A stretch of 9,765 bases of DNA from Candidatus Omnitrophota bacterium (GCA_014728785.1 WJKZ01000090.1:1-9765), one strand, 5' to 3'. Counted from the first letter of the stretch, positions 1-7,372 are shown. A program made the numbers and translations. Notes: a model not told the origin generated them from the letters alone.

Positions 1-1096
1 AACCTATACAGAAGGTCAAATGAACTCTGATGCCCAACTCTTTGGTTATTTTTATAATGTCTTTTACCCAAGCTATATCCATTCTTTTATTACATGCAGA
101 AAGGATACCTTCGTCTGCAGATTCTATGCCATATTTTACGGAATGTAAACCTGAGCTCCTCATCTCTTCAAGCAGCTCCTGGTCCATATAATCTGCTCTG
201 GCCATTATTGTCCAGGGGATAGACACTTTTCTCTTTTTAAACTCCCTGCAGATATCCAATACATGTTCTCTGTCTGCATTAAATATATCATCGTCAAAAT
301 TTACGGAATTGAATTTAAAATTCTTAATAAGATACTCTATTTCGTCCAACACCTCCTCCGCGGCTCTTTTGCGGTAACTTTTATTTTTATAAACAACCTG
401 GGGCCAGAGACAATATATACACCCGAAAGGACAACCCCGGCTGCTCCATACTTGGACATTACTGCCCCCTATCCGGGCAAACCCGTCATTGTAGCTATAT
501 ATAGGGACATCCTCTCTCTCCGGCCAGGGCAAATCATCTAATTTTTCTATAAGAGAACGAGGGGGGGTGGAGTGCGGTAAACCGTTTTTGCGATATACGA
601 GTCCCGAAACATCTCCTAAAGGATTATTATTCTCTAAGCAGTTCATGAGTTCCAGAACTGTGTATTCGTATTCTCCGGTTAACACATAATTTATGAAGCT
701 ATACTTCTGCATAATATTGTGAGAGAACACATCGGCATGAGGACCACTCAAAGCAATACGACAGGCGGGTAATTTTAACGACAGATCTTTTAATATCATA
801 ATATCATTATTAAAAGAAGGGGTAGATGTTTCTGCTACAATTAAATCGGGAGAAAAATCAATTATCTTCTGAATAAAACGTGTTTCATCCAGACTCTCGG
901 CTACTGCGTCGACCAAAACAGCTTTTTTTGAGTTTTTCTTTAAAAGAGAAGTAGCATAGGCGAGGAAAAAGGGGAAGGGTACATATTCTCTCTTTTTATT
1001 TTCCCCTGTCTTCAGCATAAAAGGCCAGCGGGAACCGGCCCGAACGCCGTAAAACTCTCCTCTCTGCCAGGGTAAATTAGCTAAGGCTGTTTTCAT
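1..1096 (-). CDS. B12-binding radical SAM protein (partial, C-terminus beyond window)
   Basis: 365 codons are readable from an ATG at 1096-1094; the frame is still open at base 1, so the C-terminus is missing. Residues about 40-170 look like a Rossmann-type cobalamin-binding domain (VLVDAVAES near 61-68, ALSGPH at 115-120, LTGEYE at 139-144). The DxHxxG motif of base-off cobalamin enzymes is not seen, as is common in this radical SAM class. The radical SAM core follows, with the 4Fe-4S motif C222-x3-C226-x2-C229 (RGCPFGCIYC), then DDDIF and KYGIESAD as in Elp3/MiaB-type cores. Members of the family do methylations, ring contractions and other radical reactions; the substrate here is unknown. 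The start overlaps the stop of the upstream small gene as ATGA (1093-1096), and no Shine-Dalgarno is visible, so translation is probably coupled. It aligns readily with the radical SAM fragment at the other edge. Family assignment is firm; reaction is unknown. Confidence 0.93.
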   Translation of the reverse strand, partial: MKTALANLPWQRGEFYGVRAGSRWPFMLKTGENKKREYVPFPFFLAYATSLLKKNSKKAVLVDAVAESLDETRFIQKIIDFSPDLIVAETSTPSFNNDIMILKDLSLKLPACRIALSGPHADVFSHNIMQKYSFINYVLTGEYEYTVLELMNCLENNNPLGDVSGLVYRKNGLPHSTPPRSLIEKLDDLPWPEREDVPIYSYNDGFARIGGSNVQVWSSRGCPFGCIYCLWPQVVYKNKSYRKRAAEEVLDEIEYLIKNFKFNSVNFDDDIFNADREHVLDICREFKKRKVSIPWTIMARADYMDQELLEEMRSSGLHSVKYGIESADEGILSACNKRMDIAWVKDIIKITKELGIRVHLTFCIG

Positions 1097-1479
1097 TTTT
1101 TGAGACTGAGACGGGTCTTTATTTCCTCCAGAAATTCGGTTAAATCATAAAGGTTACGGTTTAAATCCCGGGAATCACAATTTATATGCTGCAAGGTGGA
1201 ATCTATATTCTGGAGAGACAAAGAATTTTTTTCTGTATTATAAGCGATATTTTTTAAATTCAGCAGGATTTCAAAACTATTGCTGCATAAATTATAAACC
1301 AGGCCTGTTATATGAGCCAGCAGTCTTAAAATACCCGCCGCAACTATCCCTCCCAGCAATGATAATAATCCCGCAAGTTTCCACTGGAGAATAAAATAAT
1401 ATACGGACAAACCTATACCACCAAAAAAAATAATCCAGGAAAAAACTATAAGAGTCCATTCAGTAGGAGTCTTTTTCAT
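1093..1479 (-). CDS. Small membrane protein: two membrane segments plus coiled coil, unknown function
   Basis: 128 residues; I do not recognise a family. Two hydrophobic segments (about 9-31 and 35-58) form a likely hairpin. They are followed by a polar, probably helical stretch (about 65-125) rich in Asn, Leu, Ser and Glu with heptad-like spacing, suggesting a coiled coil. With a short basic N-terminus (MKK) and a turn at QWK (32-34), both ends are predicted to be cytoplasmic. The start is well supported: a perfect AAGGAGGT lies six bases upstream. The start overlaps the glycosyltransferase stop (ATGA at 1476-1479), and its own stop overlaps the next start in the same way, which argues for co-expression in fixed ratio. 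It could be a membrane scaffold for the glycosyltransferase or for the following radical SAM enzyme; that is inference from position only. Confidence 0.82.
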   Translation of the reverse strand: MKKTPTEWTLIVFSWIIFFGGIGLSVYYFILQWKLAGLLSLLGGIVAAGILRLLAHITGLVYNLCSNSFEILLNLKNIAYNTEKNSLSLQNIDSTLQHINCDSRDLNRNLYDLTEFLEEIKTRLSLKK

Positions 1480-2804
1480 CCTTTACCTCCTTTTTTGAGA
1501 ACATATTGGGAATCTTTAATAAAATCAAAAAAATAGGGAAACTGCGATACAGCACTGTTCAGCCACTTTTCCAGAAGACTATAATAATCTTTAATAAAAC
1601 CGGTATTTAAGTTTTGTTGTTTTTTTTCGAGGAAACCTAGCCAATCCCTGTTAAGAAAAGAGAGGTTTTTTAATTTTTCAGCCAGACTTTTTATGCCTGC
1701 TTCCTCTCCAAAAAAAAATATACTCAATAAATCTCTGCATAAGATATTAAAAAAATTATCTTCGTTAAATCTGTCCCTGATTAAAGTCCCGCTTAATAAT
1801 ATAAAGGCAAAAAGATTTTGCAGGAAAGAAAAATCTTCCGACAACAGGGTATCTATACTTGAGGGAGAGATGTCAAATTTGTAAAAAAACGCCAGATCAA
1901 GCAATGCCAGGTGAGGTATAAAGCTTCTATCTATCTCTACCGGCTCTCTGTTTTCCCTGAAAGTGTATATATAGAGGAAGTCTTTTATGCAGAGATAGAA
2001 GCATAGAATAAAATCCAGGTATAAGATATCCTTGCGTCTACTAAAGATATCATCTACTAAAAACCGGTTGGCAAGACCTATATTCTCCTCAATTTTATCT
2101 CTTGCTGAAATAAAATCACGATAGTAGCCTTTTTTTTCATGAAACACAAAATTCCAATTCCAGAAAGTATCGAACAAACTCTTTAGATTATCCTTTTTTA
2201 TATGATAAGTGACGGCTTCCGGCTCATAAGCTAAATAATAACCAAGATTACGTATCCGCTCGGAAATATCCACATCTTCATAGTTGTTGCGGTAACGGCT
2301 ATTATATCCGCCTGCTTTAAGAATTATTTCCTTTCTGAATATATTATTGGAGCCGAAAAGAAAAGAAACGGAGTCAGAAGCGGCTTCACCCCAATTTTGT
2401 TTCATATGGACCGCTCTCCAGAGCGAAAAACAACCTGTGTCTACTGATTCTTTCAATCTGCCTCCCACCCCGGCTATTTTCCCGTTGTTTTGAATAGTCT
2501 TCACCAATTTAATCAACCAATCTCTATCGGGGACACAATCTGCGTCCAAAGAAGCTACCAGGGCGAAACGGCAATGTTTTAAAGCGACGTTCCGGCTATG
2601 AGCTAAACCTAAATTGGATGGATTCCTTAATACCTTTACAGGAAACTTACCAGCTGCTGCGGCGGTACCATCAACAGAGGCATCATCAACTACAATAACT
2701 TCATCGGGCAGAAGACTTTGATTAAAAACTCCCCGGAGGCACTCGCTCAAATAATAAGAAGCATTATAGCAAGGTATGTAAAGAGATATCTTTTGGGACA
2801 CCAT
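1476..2804 (-). CDS. Family 2 glycosyltransferase with long helical C-terminal extension
   Basis: 442 residues. Residues 5-205 are a GT-A fold family 2 glycosyltransferase: opening strand and loop ISLYIPCYN (6-14), VVDDASVDGT (38-47) for the nucleotide, NLGLAHSRN (64-72), the metal-binding DxD as D87-A-D89, GGRLKE (114-119), acceptor-side GSNNIFRK (151-158), and the ED motif in YEDVDISERI (175-184), followed by H201. It should transfer a sugar from a nucleotide-sugar donor to a glycan, lipid carrier or protein; donor and acceptor cannot be read from sequence. Residues about 206-442 are a Phe- and Leu-rich, mostly helical region I do not recognise; some stretches (around 263-280) are hydrophobic but not clear membrane spans. 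The start directly abuts the stop of the upstream radical SAM gene (2805), with only a weak purine-rich site before it. Its stop overlaps the next start. Glycosyltransferase call is firm; the tail's role is unknown. Confidence 0.93.
   Translation of the reverse strand: MVSQKISLYIPCYNASYYLSECLRGVFNQSLLPDEVIVVDDASVDGTAAAAGKFPVKVLRNPSNLGLAHSRNVALKHCRFALVASLDADCVPDRDWLIKLVKTIQNNGKIAGVGGRLKESVDTGCFSLWRAVHMKQNWGEAASDSVSFLFGSNNIFRKEIILKAGGYNSRYRNNYEDVDISERIRNLGYYLAYEPEAVTYHIKKDNLKSLFDTFWNWNFVFHEKKGYYRDFISARDKIEENIGLANRFLVDDIFSRRKDILYLDFILCFYLCIKDFLYIYTFRENREPVEIDRSFIPHLALLDLAFFYKFDISPSSIDTLLSEDFSFLQNLFAFILLSGTLIRDRFNEDNFFNILCRDLLSIFFFGEEAGIKSLAEKLKNLSFLNRDWLGFLEKKQQNLNTGFIKDYYSLLEKWLNSAVSQFPYFFDFIKDSQYVLKKGGKG
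1485..1492 (-). promoter_or_regulatory. Strong Shine-Dalgarno for the small two-segment membrane protein
   Basis: On the minus strand AAGGAGGT lies six bases before the ATG at 1479. It is the strongest ribosome binding site in the window and sits inside the last codons of the glycosyltransferase gene, where it encodes part of the GGKG C-terminus. It fixes the start of the downstream gene. Confidence 0.8.
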
Positions 2805-4025
2805 TTAACTATCTTTATCTCTCTTTTGCTTATCAAGTAAAATCTTAGCATCTTCTAATTTTTGCAGTTCATTTCTGATTTCCGTCTTTTCCTCCAGAGG
2901 ATAGTCGGGTACGTGGTATTTAAAAACCGCCCGGAATCTTTTAATTATCTTTTTTGCACCCCCCCGGTAGGAAGCAAAAAACCTGAATCGCCTGACCGTC
3001 TTTTTAGAATTAGCCCTGATCCATTCAGGAAATCCCCGGTTGCGGATATTTTTCAAAGAAGAATATATCTTCTGTTCAATCTCGTCTGTACCGTAAACTT
3101 CATCGTAACAGCTCATCATACAGCCCCGGCAGCCTTCTCTTAAAATACTTTCTCTTATGTTGCGGTGGCGCCCAGATTCCCATATATCTATCAATCTTTT
3201 ATTCTTTACATTCCCCAAGAGGTATTTATCCTGATTCAAAACCCAACAGGGGTATACCCTTCCGGAGGAATCTATAGGGCAGCTATCCCAGAGTGCACTG
3301 CAGGTATTTTTTTCCAAAGATAGTCTTCCGCTTAAATAAGCTGGAATTTTTTTAAGGTAAAAGTAAGGATTGGTAGCAATTCCGTTTTTTTGACATATGT
3401 CTATCACCTCTTTAATGACCGTTTCTAATTCAGAAGCCTCCTCCTCAGAAAGAAAAAATCCGGCTGCGCTGGTACTGTCCGGGCTGAGAAACAACTCGCT
3501 GAAAGGCTGAAACTTAAGAGTAGTTACACCTTCCTTCAAGGCCAGCTCTGCCACGCCCTTAAGGTGCTTATAGTTATAACGGGATATAACCGTGGCTATG
3601 GTAGTCTCAATCCCGGCTTTTGCTAAATTTCTTAAGGCATTTACGGCTTTATCGAATGTATCTTCTCCGCGGAGAGAATCATGTACAGCTGCCGGGCCTT
3701 CCACGGAAATATTAACTACATTGACTCCTGCTTCTGAAAGCTTAAAAGCGGCTTCCTCATCAATCAATATACCATTTGAGGTAATACAGGCACTCATGTT
3801 TTTCCCATGTGCATAAGAAACAAGCTGGAATATCTCTTTCTGAAGCATAGGCTCCCCTCCGCTGAAAACAACAGTAGAGGCACCCAGGGCTTGTGCATCA
3901 TCTATAATCCCTATTACAACCTCAAAAGAAAGCTCTTCGGGGGCAGAGCGGGGTATATTACACATAATGCAGGAACAATTGCACCGATTTGTAACGGATA
4001 TTATCACCTCTTTGGGCCTAGACAT
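2805..4025 (-). CDS. Radical SAM/SPASM enzyme (second of tandem pair)
   Basis: 406 residues. The core opens with TNRCNCSCIMC: C15-x3-C19-x2-C22 for the SAM-binding 4Fe-4S cluster. FSGGEP (54-59) contacts the SAM amino group, and SNG (83-85) and NISVEG (105-110) are typical later strands. A C-terminal SPASM-type domain carries C242, C249, C260, C299, C302 and C306, with the usual PCW and LGNV-x-DIW features, so one or two auxiliary 4Fe-4S clusters are expected. Such enzymes modify peptides, proteins, sugars or aminoglycosides (PqqE, anSME and BtrN types). The last ~100 residues (307-406) are an unusual Arg/Lys-rich tail ending in a probable coiled coil. The start overlaps the preceding radical SAM gene by eight bases (4018-4025) and lacks a clear Shine-Dalgarno, so coupling is likely. 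It is clearly related to its neighbour but divergent. No peptide substrate gene is visible nearby. Confidence 0.93.
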   Translation of the reverse strand: MSRPKEVIISVTNRCNCSCIMCNIPRSAPEELSFEVVIGIIDDAQALGASTVVFSGGEPMLQKEIFQLVSYAHGKNMSACITSNGILIDEEAAFKLSEAGVNVVNISVEGPAAVHDSLRGEDTFDKAVNALRNLAKAGIETTIATVISRYNYKHLKGVAELALKEGVTTLKFQPFSELFLSPDSTSAAGFFLSEEEASELETVIKEVIDICQKNGIATNPYFYLKKIPAYLSGRLSLEKNTCSALWDSCPIDSSGRVYPCWVLNQDKYLLGNVKNKRLIDIWESGRHRNIRESILREGCRGCMMSCYDEVYGTDEIEQKIYSSLKNIRNRGFPEWIRANSKKTVRRFRFFASYRGGAKKIIKRFRAVFKYHVPDYPLEEKTEIRNELQKLEDAKILLDKQKRDKDS

Positions 4026-5157
4026 ATTTTTTAAGCAATTTCTGGTAACAGTTGATTGTGGATAAAGCTTTATTTATATATTTTACTTTTTGAGAAGGAG
4101 GTTTGCTTTTTAACTCTCTGCTGAATTCCTCAACAATAAACTCCAGTGAATCTGATTCCGGATGGGACCAGCAAGTCTGAAGACACGGTTTCTGACAATT
4201 CTTCATTTTTCTCCTGGCTTCGAAAGACTCGTTGGTAACAAGGCATTGTCCAAGGCTCATGTCTTTCAAATTTCCAAAAGAAGAACCGCAGCTTCTTACT
4301 TCTCCGTCAGGACCTATATTGATAAAAACGAAAGGGTTGCATTTCCATTCTTCGCGCCTGAGAGAACCGTCAAAATATCTAATCCATAAATAAGGGTCAT
4401 GGAGGAAAGGTATAAGCCCGTTATTCTTGTGGTAATCAACCATAGTATCTATCTGATGCCTTAAGGTAGGTATCTGTTGGCTGTTTATCCAGAAAGGAGC
4501 CTGAGGAGATGTATTCTGCATATCATCCTGGGCTACTATAACCGGATGATAAACCAGACAATCCACCCCTAAATCCCGGGCTATATATATAATTTGAGAA
4601 AGCTCCTCCACATTTTCTTTCATTATGGTAGTCCATATTGAAATCTGAGGACCTCGCCCCTCTTTTTTCTTACTGCGTACAAGATAATCCAGGGCCCTTA
4701 CGGCTCTGTCAAAACTCCCCTTTTCTCTTATGGCATCATGGGTGAGAGCATTTGCTCCGTCAATTGAGACTGCTATATTCTGCAAGCCCGATAAAATTAT
4801 TTTTTCAGCTGTAGGCTGGTCAATAGGGTAGCCGTTTGATATGCACTCGGTGACAAGGCCCTGACCGGAAGAAAACTCTATCAACTCGAATATATCTTTC
4901 CTTAAGAAAGGTTCTCCCCCGGTAAAAACCACAGCACTTCTCCATTTCCAGGAACCTATCTCAGAAAGGGTACGTTTTAAGAGTTCCCCGTCGAGTTCGT
5001 ATCCTTTAAGAATTTTCACTACTCCGCACATTTGACAATTATAAGTACACCTGTGAGTTAAGCTTACATATATCCAGTAAGGCTTAGCCAGGGGATAATT
5101 CAATACCTCAGAATAATGATAAGCTAAATTTTTTTCAAATTTCTCCAGACAATCCAT
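4018..5157 (-). CDS. Radical SAM/SPASM enzyme (first of tandem pair)
   Basis: 379 residues. A ~30-residue N-terminal extension precedes the core, whose cluster motif is C37-x3-C41-x2-C44 (THRCTYNCQMC). FTGGEP (78-83), SNG (107-109) and VSIDGANALTHDAIR (130-144) are classic for the MoaA/PqqE/SPASM group. The C-terminal region has C273, C290, C321, C325 and C329 with INIGPDGEVRSC (279-290) and FGNLKD (294-299), consistent with a SPASM or twitch auxiliary-cluster domain; C305 is an additional candidate ligand. The start lies one base after the carbamoyltransferase stop, with a modest AGG site (CAGGTTAGT) before the ATG. Position just downstream of the carbamoyltransferase suggests action in the same pathway, perhaps oxidation, epimerisation or dehydrogenation of a sugar or carrier; that is inference. 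It need not share a substrate with the following enzyme. Confidence 0.93.
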   Translation of the reverse strand: MDCLEKFEKNLAYHYSEVLNYPLAKPYWIYVSLTHRCTYNCQMCGVVKILKGYELDGELLKRTLSEIGSWKWRSAVVFTGGEPFLRKDIFELIEFSSGQGLVTECISNGYPIDQPTAEKIILSGLQNIAVSIDGANALTHDAIREKGSFDRAVRALDYLVRSKKKEGRGPQISIWTTIMKENVEELSQIIYIARDLGVDCLVYHPVIVAQDDMQNTSPQAPFWINSQQIPTLRHQIDTMVDYHKNNGLIPFLHDPYLWIRYFDGSLRREEWKCNPFVFINIGPDGEVRSCGSSFGNLKDMSLGQCLVTNESFEARRKMKNCQKPCLQTCWSHPESDSLEFIVEEFSRELKSKPPSQKVKYINKALSTINCYQKLLKKYV

Positions 5158-5158
5158 A

Positions 5159-6958
5159 CTAACCTGATGTTCTATTAAACGGTTTTTCTACAACAAAATT
5201 ATTCAAGACAATAGCGTCTATGCCGCTTTTGGTAAAAGTAGCGAAAGCCTCCTGGGGTGTATTCACTATTGGCTCTCCTCTCAAATTAAAAGATGTGTTT
5301 AAAACCGCGGGGACTCCTGTCTTTCTGTAAAAATCATCTATTAAAGCGTAATATAAAGGATTTATTTCTTTATGGACAATTTGTATCCTGGAAGTACCGT
5401 CTACATGAGTAGCTGCGGGTATGAGTCCGCTGGGAGAATCTATGGTGTAAAGCATAAAACGAAAAGGATACTGGTCTTTAACATCTTCAATATCAAACAA
5501 TTTACTTACGCCTTCATATATTACCGAGGGAGCAAAGGGGCGGAAAGGTTCACGGAACTTTATTTTTACGTTGATTATATCCTTCATTCTGGGATCGCGT
5601 GGGTCAGAAAGAATGGAACGGTTACCTAAAGCTCTGGGGCCCCACTCAAACTTGTGCTGAAACCAGCCTATTATTTTCTGTTTAATCAGCAAATCGGACA
5701 CATAATCAATCAGTTCTTCTTCCTCTTCGAATTTCTTATAAGGAATCTTTCTATCACGGAGAAAACCCCTTATCTCTTCATTGCTATGTTCTTCTCCCCA
5801 ATACACATGTTCAAGAATAAATTTTCTCTTCTTATTCAACATGGCATGCCAGGCATATAATGCTCCTCCCAAAGCCGCTCCGCTATCGCCTGAGGCGGGC
5901 TGGATGAATATATTTTCGAAAGGAGTTTCGTTTAATAACCGGTTATTGGAAACACAATTCAAAGACACTCCGCCCCCCATGCATAAATTCTTTATTCCGG
6001 TAAGATCATAAAGATGATTGGCTATTTTTATCATTATATCTTCAGTAACTTTTTGTATACTCGCAGCTATATCCGCATAATGCAGGCTCTTTTCTATCTC
6101 CTCGTCTTCTATGGCTTCGCCTTCGTATATAAGCGTATCTCTGCTTACTACAAAACGGGATTCCGCCTTCCTGGGCTCTCCGAACAAGCTGATAAAATTT
6201 TTATTAAAGCTTTTTCGGGTGGAATAATGATAAGAAAAATATTCCATGTTCAAAGAAAAGCTTCCATCAGGATTAACATTGATTAGCTTATAAATCTTAT
6301 CTACGTAACGAGGCTTGCCAAATGCACTCATGCCCATCACCTTATATTCACCATTGTTAACTTTAAATCCCAAAAAAGCAGTAAAAACAGAATATAGCAA
6401 ACCCAGAGAGTGGGGAAAACGTATCTCTTGAAGGATTTCAATACTGTTTTTTTCTCCTTCTTCCCAGGCGGCCGTACCTCTTCCCAGCGTAGTAGTAGAC
6501 CACTCGCCTACTCCGTCAACAGTAAGTACGGCTGTTTCTTTGAAAGAAGAGCAGAACAGAGAAGCTGCGGCATGAGAAATATGGTGTTCGCAAAACAAAA
6601 TTTTATCTTCTGCTATATCCAGAAAATCTGATATTTTTGACTTTATCCAAAGTTTATCCTGCAGCCAGTTTACGGCAACTTCGCTGAAAAGTTTGAAGGA
6701 GCGGGGATAAGTGGCCAAAACAGTTTTGATGATTCTCTCGAATTTTAAAAAAGGCTTTTCGTGGAAAACTACTAAATCCAGATCCCGGGAAGAGATTCCG
6801 GCCTGCTTCAGGCAAAAATCGACAGCGCCTTGGGGGAAAGAAGAATCATGCTTGATACGGCTGAATCTTTCCTCCTGGGCTGCAGCTATGAGATTGCCTT
6901 CTTTGAGAAGACACGCTGCCGCATCATGATAGTAACAACTTATGCCTAAAATATACAT
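5159..6958 (-). CDS. O-carbamoyltransferase, NodU/CmcH/SxtI family
   Basis: 599 residues, full family length, both domains present. The N-terminal Kae1-like domain shows GISCYYHDAAACLL (5-18), EERFSRIKHD (29-38), the metal-binding HHISHAA (125-131), DGVGEW (148-153), NNGEYKVMGMSAFGKP (201-216), GGGVSLNC (328-335) and QPASGDSGAALG (353-364). The C-terminal domain has WGPRALGNRS (439-448) and a late LNTSFNLRGEPIV. All signatures look intact, so it should be active. The family uses carbamoyl phosphate and ATP to form carbamoyl-adenylate, then carbamoylates a hydroxyl (nodulation factors, cephamycin, saxitoxin, tobramycin). It is cytoplasmic. The start overlaps the stop of the SxtJ-like gene by one base (TAATG) and no Shine-Dalgarno is evident, pointing to translational coupling. 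The acceptor is probably a sugar or glycolipid, judging by the neighbouring glycosyltransferase and envelope proteins; this is inference. Confidence 0.97.
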   Translation of the reverse strand: MYILGISCYYHDAAACLLKEGNLIAAAQEERFSRIKHDSSFPQGAVDFCLKQAGISSRDLDLVVFHEKPFLKFERIIKTVLATYPRSFKLFSEVAVNWLQDKLWIKSKISDFLDIAEDKILFCEHHISHAAASLFCSSFKETAVLTVDGVGEWSTTTLGRGTAAWEEGEKNSIEILQEIRFPHSLGLLYSVFTAFLGFKVNNGEYKVMGMSAFGKPRYVDKIYKLINVNPDGSFSLNMEYFSYHYSTRKSFNKNFISLFGEPRKAESRFVVSRDTLIYEGEAIEDEEIEKSLHYADIAASIQKVTEDIMIKIANHLYDLTGIKNLCMGGGVSLNCVSNNRLLNETPFENIFIQPASGDSGAALGGALYAWHAMLNKKRKFILEHVYWGEEHSNEEIRGFLRDRKIPYKKFEEEEELIDYVSDLLIKQKIIGWFQHKFEWGPRALGNRSILSDPRDPRMKDIINVKIKFREPFRPFAPSVIYEGVSKLFDIEDVKDQYPFRFMLYTIDSPSGLIPAATHVDGTSRIQIVHKEINPLYYALIDDFYRKTGVPAVLNTSFNLRGEPIVNTPQEAFATFTKSGIDAIVLNNFVVEKPFNRTSG

Positions 6959-7170
6959 TATTGCTGTTTTAAAAAACCGCGGTGACCTGACTTGCCTTTA
7001 TATTCCAGCCACCCGTCCGGCCGCTTAATATTTAAATAATCCTTAAATAAAGTAATGCAAACACCGAAAGGTAGAAATACTATAAAATAAATCAAGAAAA
7101 TAATTACCCTTATGATGATATCCGAGACTTTCTGTCCAAATTGTCTTATCTTTTTAAATATTTTTTTCAT
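6958..7170 (-). CDS. SxtJ-like small membrane protein, short form
   Basis: 70 residues from the ATG at 7170. An in-frame TTG at 7218 would give 86 residues but lies well inside the DUF5989 gene; the ATG one base after that gene's stop is preferred. A basic N-terminus (MKKIFKKIRQ) is followed by one long hydrophobic segment (about 17-42) ending FLPFGVCITLF, then KDYLNIKRPDGW and a polar tail. This resembles the C-terminal half of SxtJ-family membrane proteins, where a span ending in a Pro-Gly region is followed by a short motif containing Asp-x-Leu and a tail with an aromatic Trp. Known SxtJ proteins are, as I recall, roughly twice as long, so this is a reduced form or a distinct family in the same position. 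SxtJ-type genes sit beside carbamoyltransferases in several loci; the function is unknown, perhaps membrane recruitment of the carbamoyltransferase. No Shine-Dalgarno is seen. Confidence 0.72.
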   Translation of the reverse strand: MKKIFKKIRQFGQKVSDIIIRVIIFLIYFIVFLPFGVCITLFKDYLNIKRPDGWLEYKGKSGHRGFLKQQ

Positions 7171-7171
7171 T

Positions 7172-7360
7172 TTAAAAAAGAGTGTATACAAAAGGAACCA
7201 CTGCCGCTGATTGGGCAAGCCATATCAAAACGCCTAAAAGCACAAAGACAACTATTATTGGAACCATCCACCATAATTTATTCTCCCAGAGAAAGCCGAA
7301 TAACTCTCTTATTACCCCTAATCTTGAAACAACCCCCCTACACCATCTCTTAAAACCCAT
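7172..7360 (-). CDS. DUF5989 / SxtK-like small membrane protein
   Basis: 62 residues. Residues about 15-62 match the DUF5989 pattern: an amphipathic helix (VIRELFGFLWENKLWW), a single membrane span (about 32-52, starting MVPIIVV), a Gln-Ser-Ala-Ala-Val turn and the highly characteristic C-terminus VVPFVYTLF. About 12 extra residues (MGFKRWCRGVVS) precede the usual start; the ATG at 7360 is supported by a good Shine-Dalgarno (GGAAGG) five bases away. Members of this family are typically found beside carbamoyltransferases and SxtJ-like proteins, including in the saxitoxin cluster as SxtK; no biochemical role is known to me. It is followed after one base by the SxtJ-like gene. Likely an inner-membrane partner of the carbamoyltransferase; that is inference from repeated neighbourhood. 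Confidence 0.87.
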   Translation of the reverse strand: MGFKRWCRGVVSRLGVIRELFGFLWENKLWWMVPIIVVFVLLGVLIWLAQSAAVVPFVYTLF

Positions 7361-7364
7361 AACA

Positions 7365-7372
7365 CCTTCCTT
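7365..7372 (-). promoter_or_regulatory. Shine-Dalgarno of the DUF5989 gene
   Basis: On the minus strand AAGGAAGG precedes the ATG at 7360 with four bases between. It supports the longer N-terminus of the DUF5989 protein and gives the carbamoylation block its own independent ribosome entry, in contrast to the weak sites before the next two genes. Confidence 0.65.

Noticed and set aside
263..541. Plus-strand open frame of 92 codons
   Set aside because: It lies antisense to the B12-binding radical SAM gene, covering its CxxxCxxC region. Its translation shows no recognisable domain.
561..567. Seven-base G run in the B12 radical SAM gene as a slippage site
   Set aside because: The frame reads through cleanly (Thr-Pro-Pro-Arg) and the tract is short; nothing else suggests variation.
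1710..1718. Nine-base A run (T run in the coding strand) in the glycosyltransferase gene as a phase-variation tract
   Set aside because: The frame is intact, the tract encodes a Phe run within a Phe-rich region, and similar short homopolymers occur throughout this AT-rich DNA; no population data to support slippage.
5372..6929. Several plus-strand open frames of 65-90 codons inside the carbamoyltransferase region
   Set aside because: All are antisense to an intact, motif-complete carbamoyltransferase gene and show no protein-like features or ribosome binding sites; they are reading-frame shadows.
6958..7218. 86-residue version of the SxtJ-like protein from TTG 7218
   Set aside because: The extra 16 residues lie within the DUF5989 gene in another frame; ATG 7170, one base after that gene's stop, gives a normal basic N-terminus before the membrane span.
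1093..7360. RiPP pathway built on the SPASM enzymes with a small gene as precursor
   Set aside because: The three small genes (62, 70 and 128 residues) are membrane proteins with recognisable or clear span patterns, not leader-core precursors, and no RiPP recognition domain, protease or transporter is seen.
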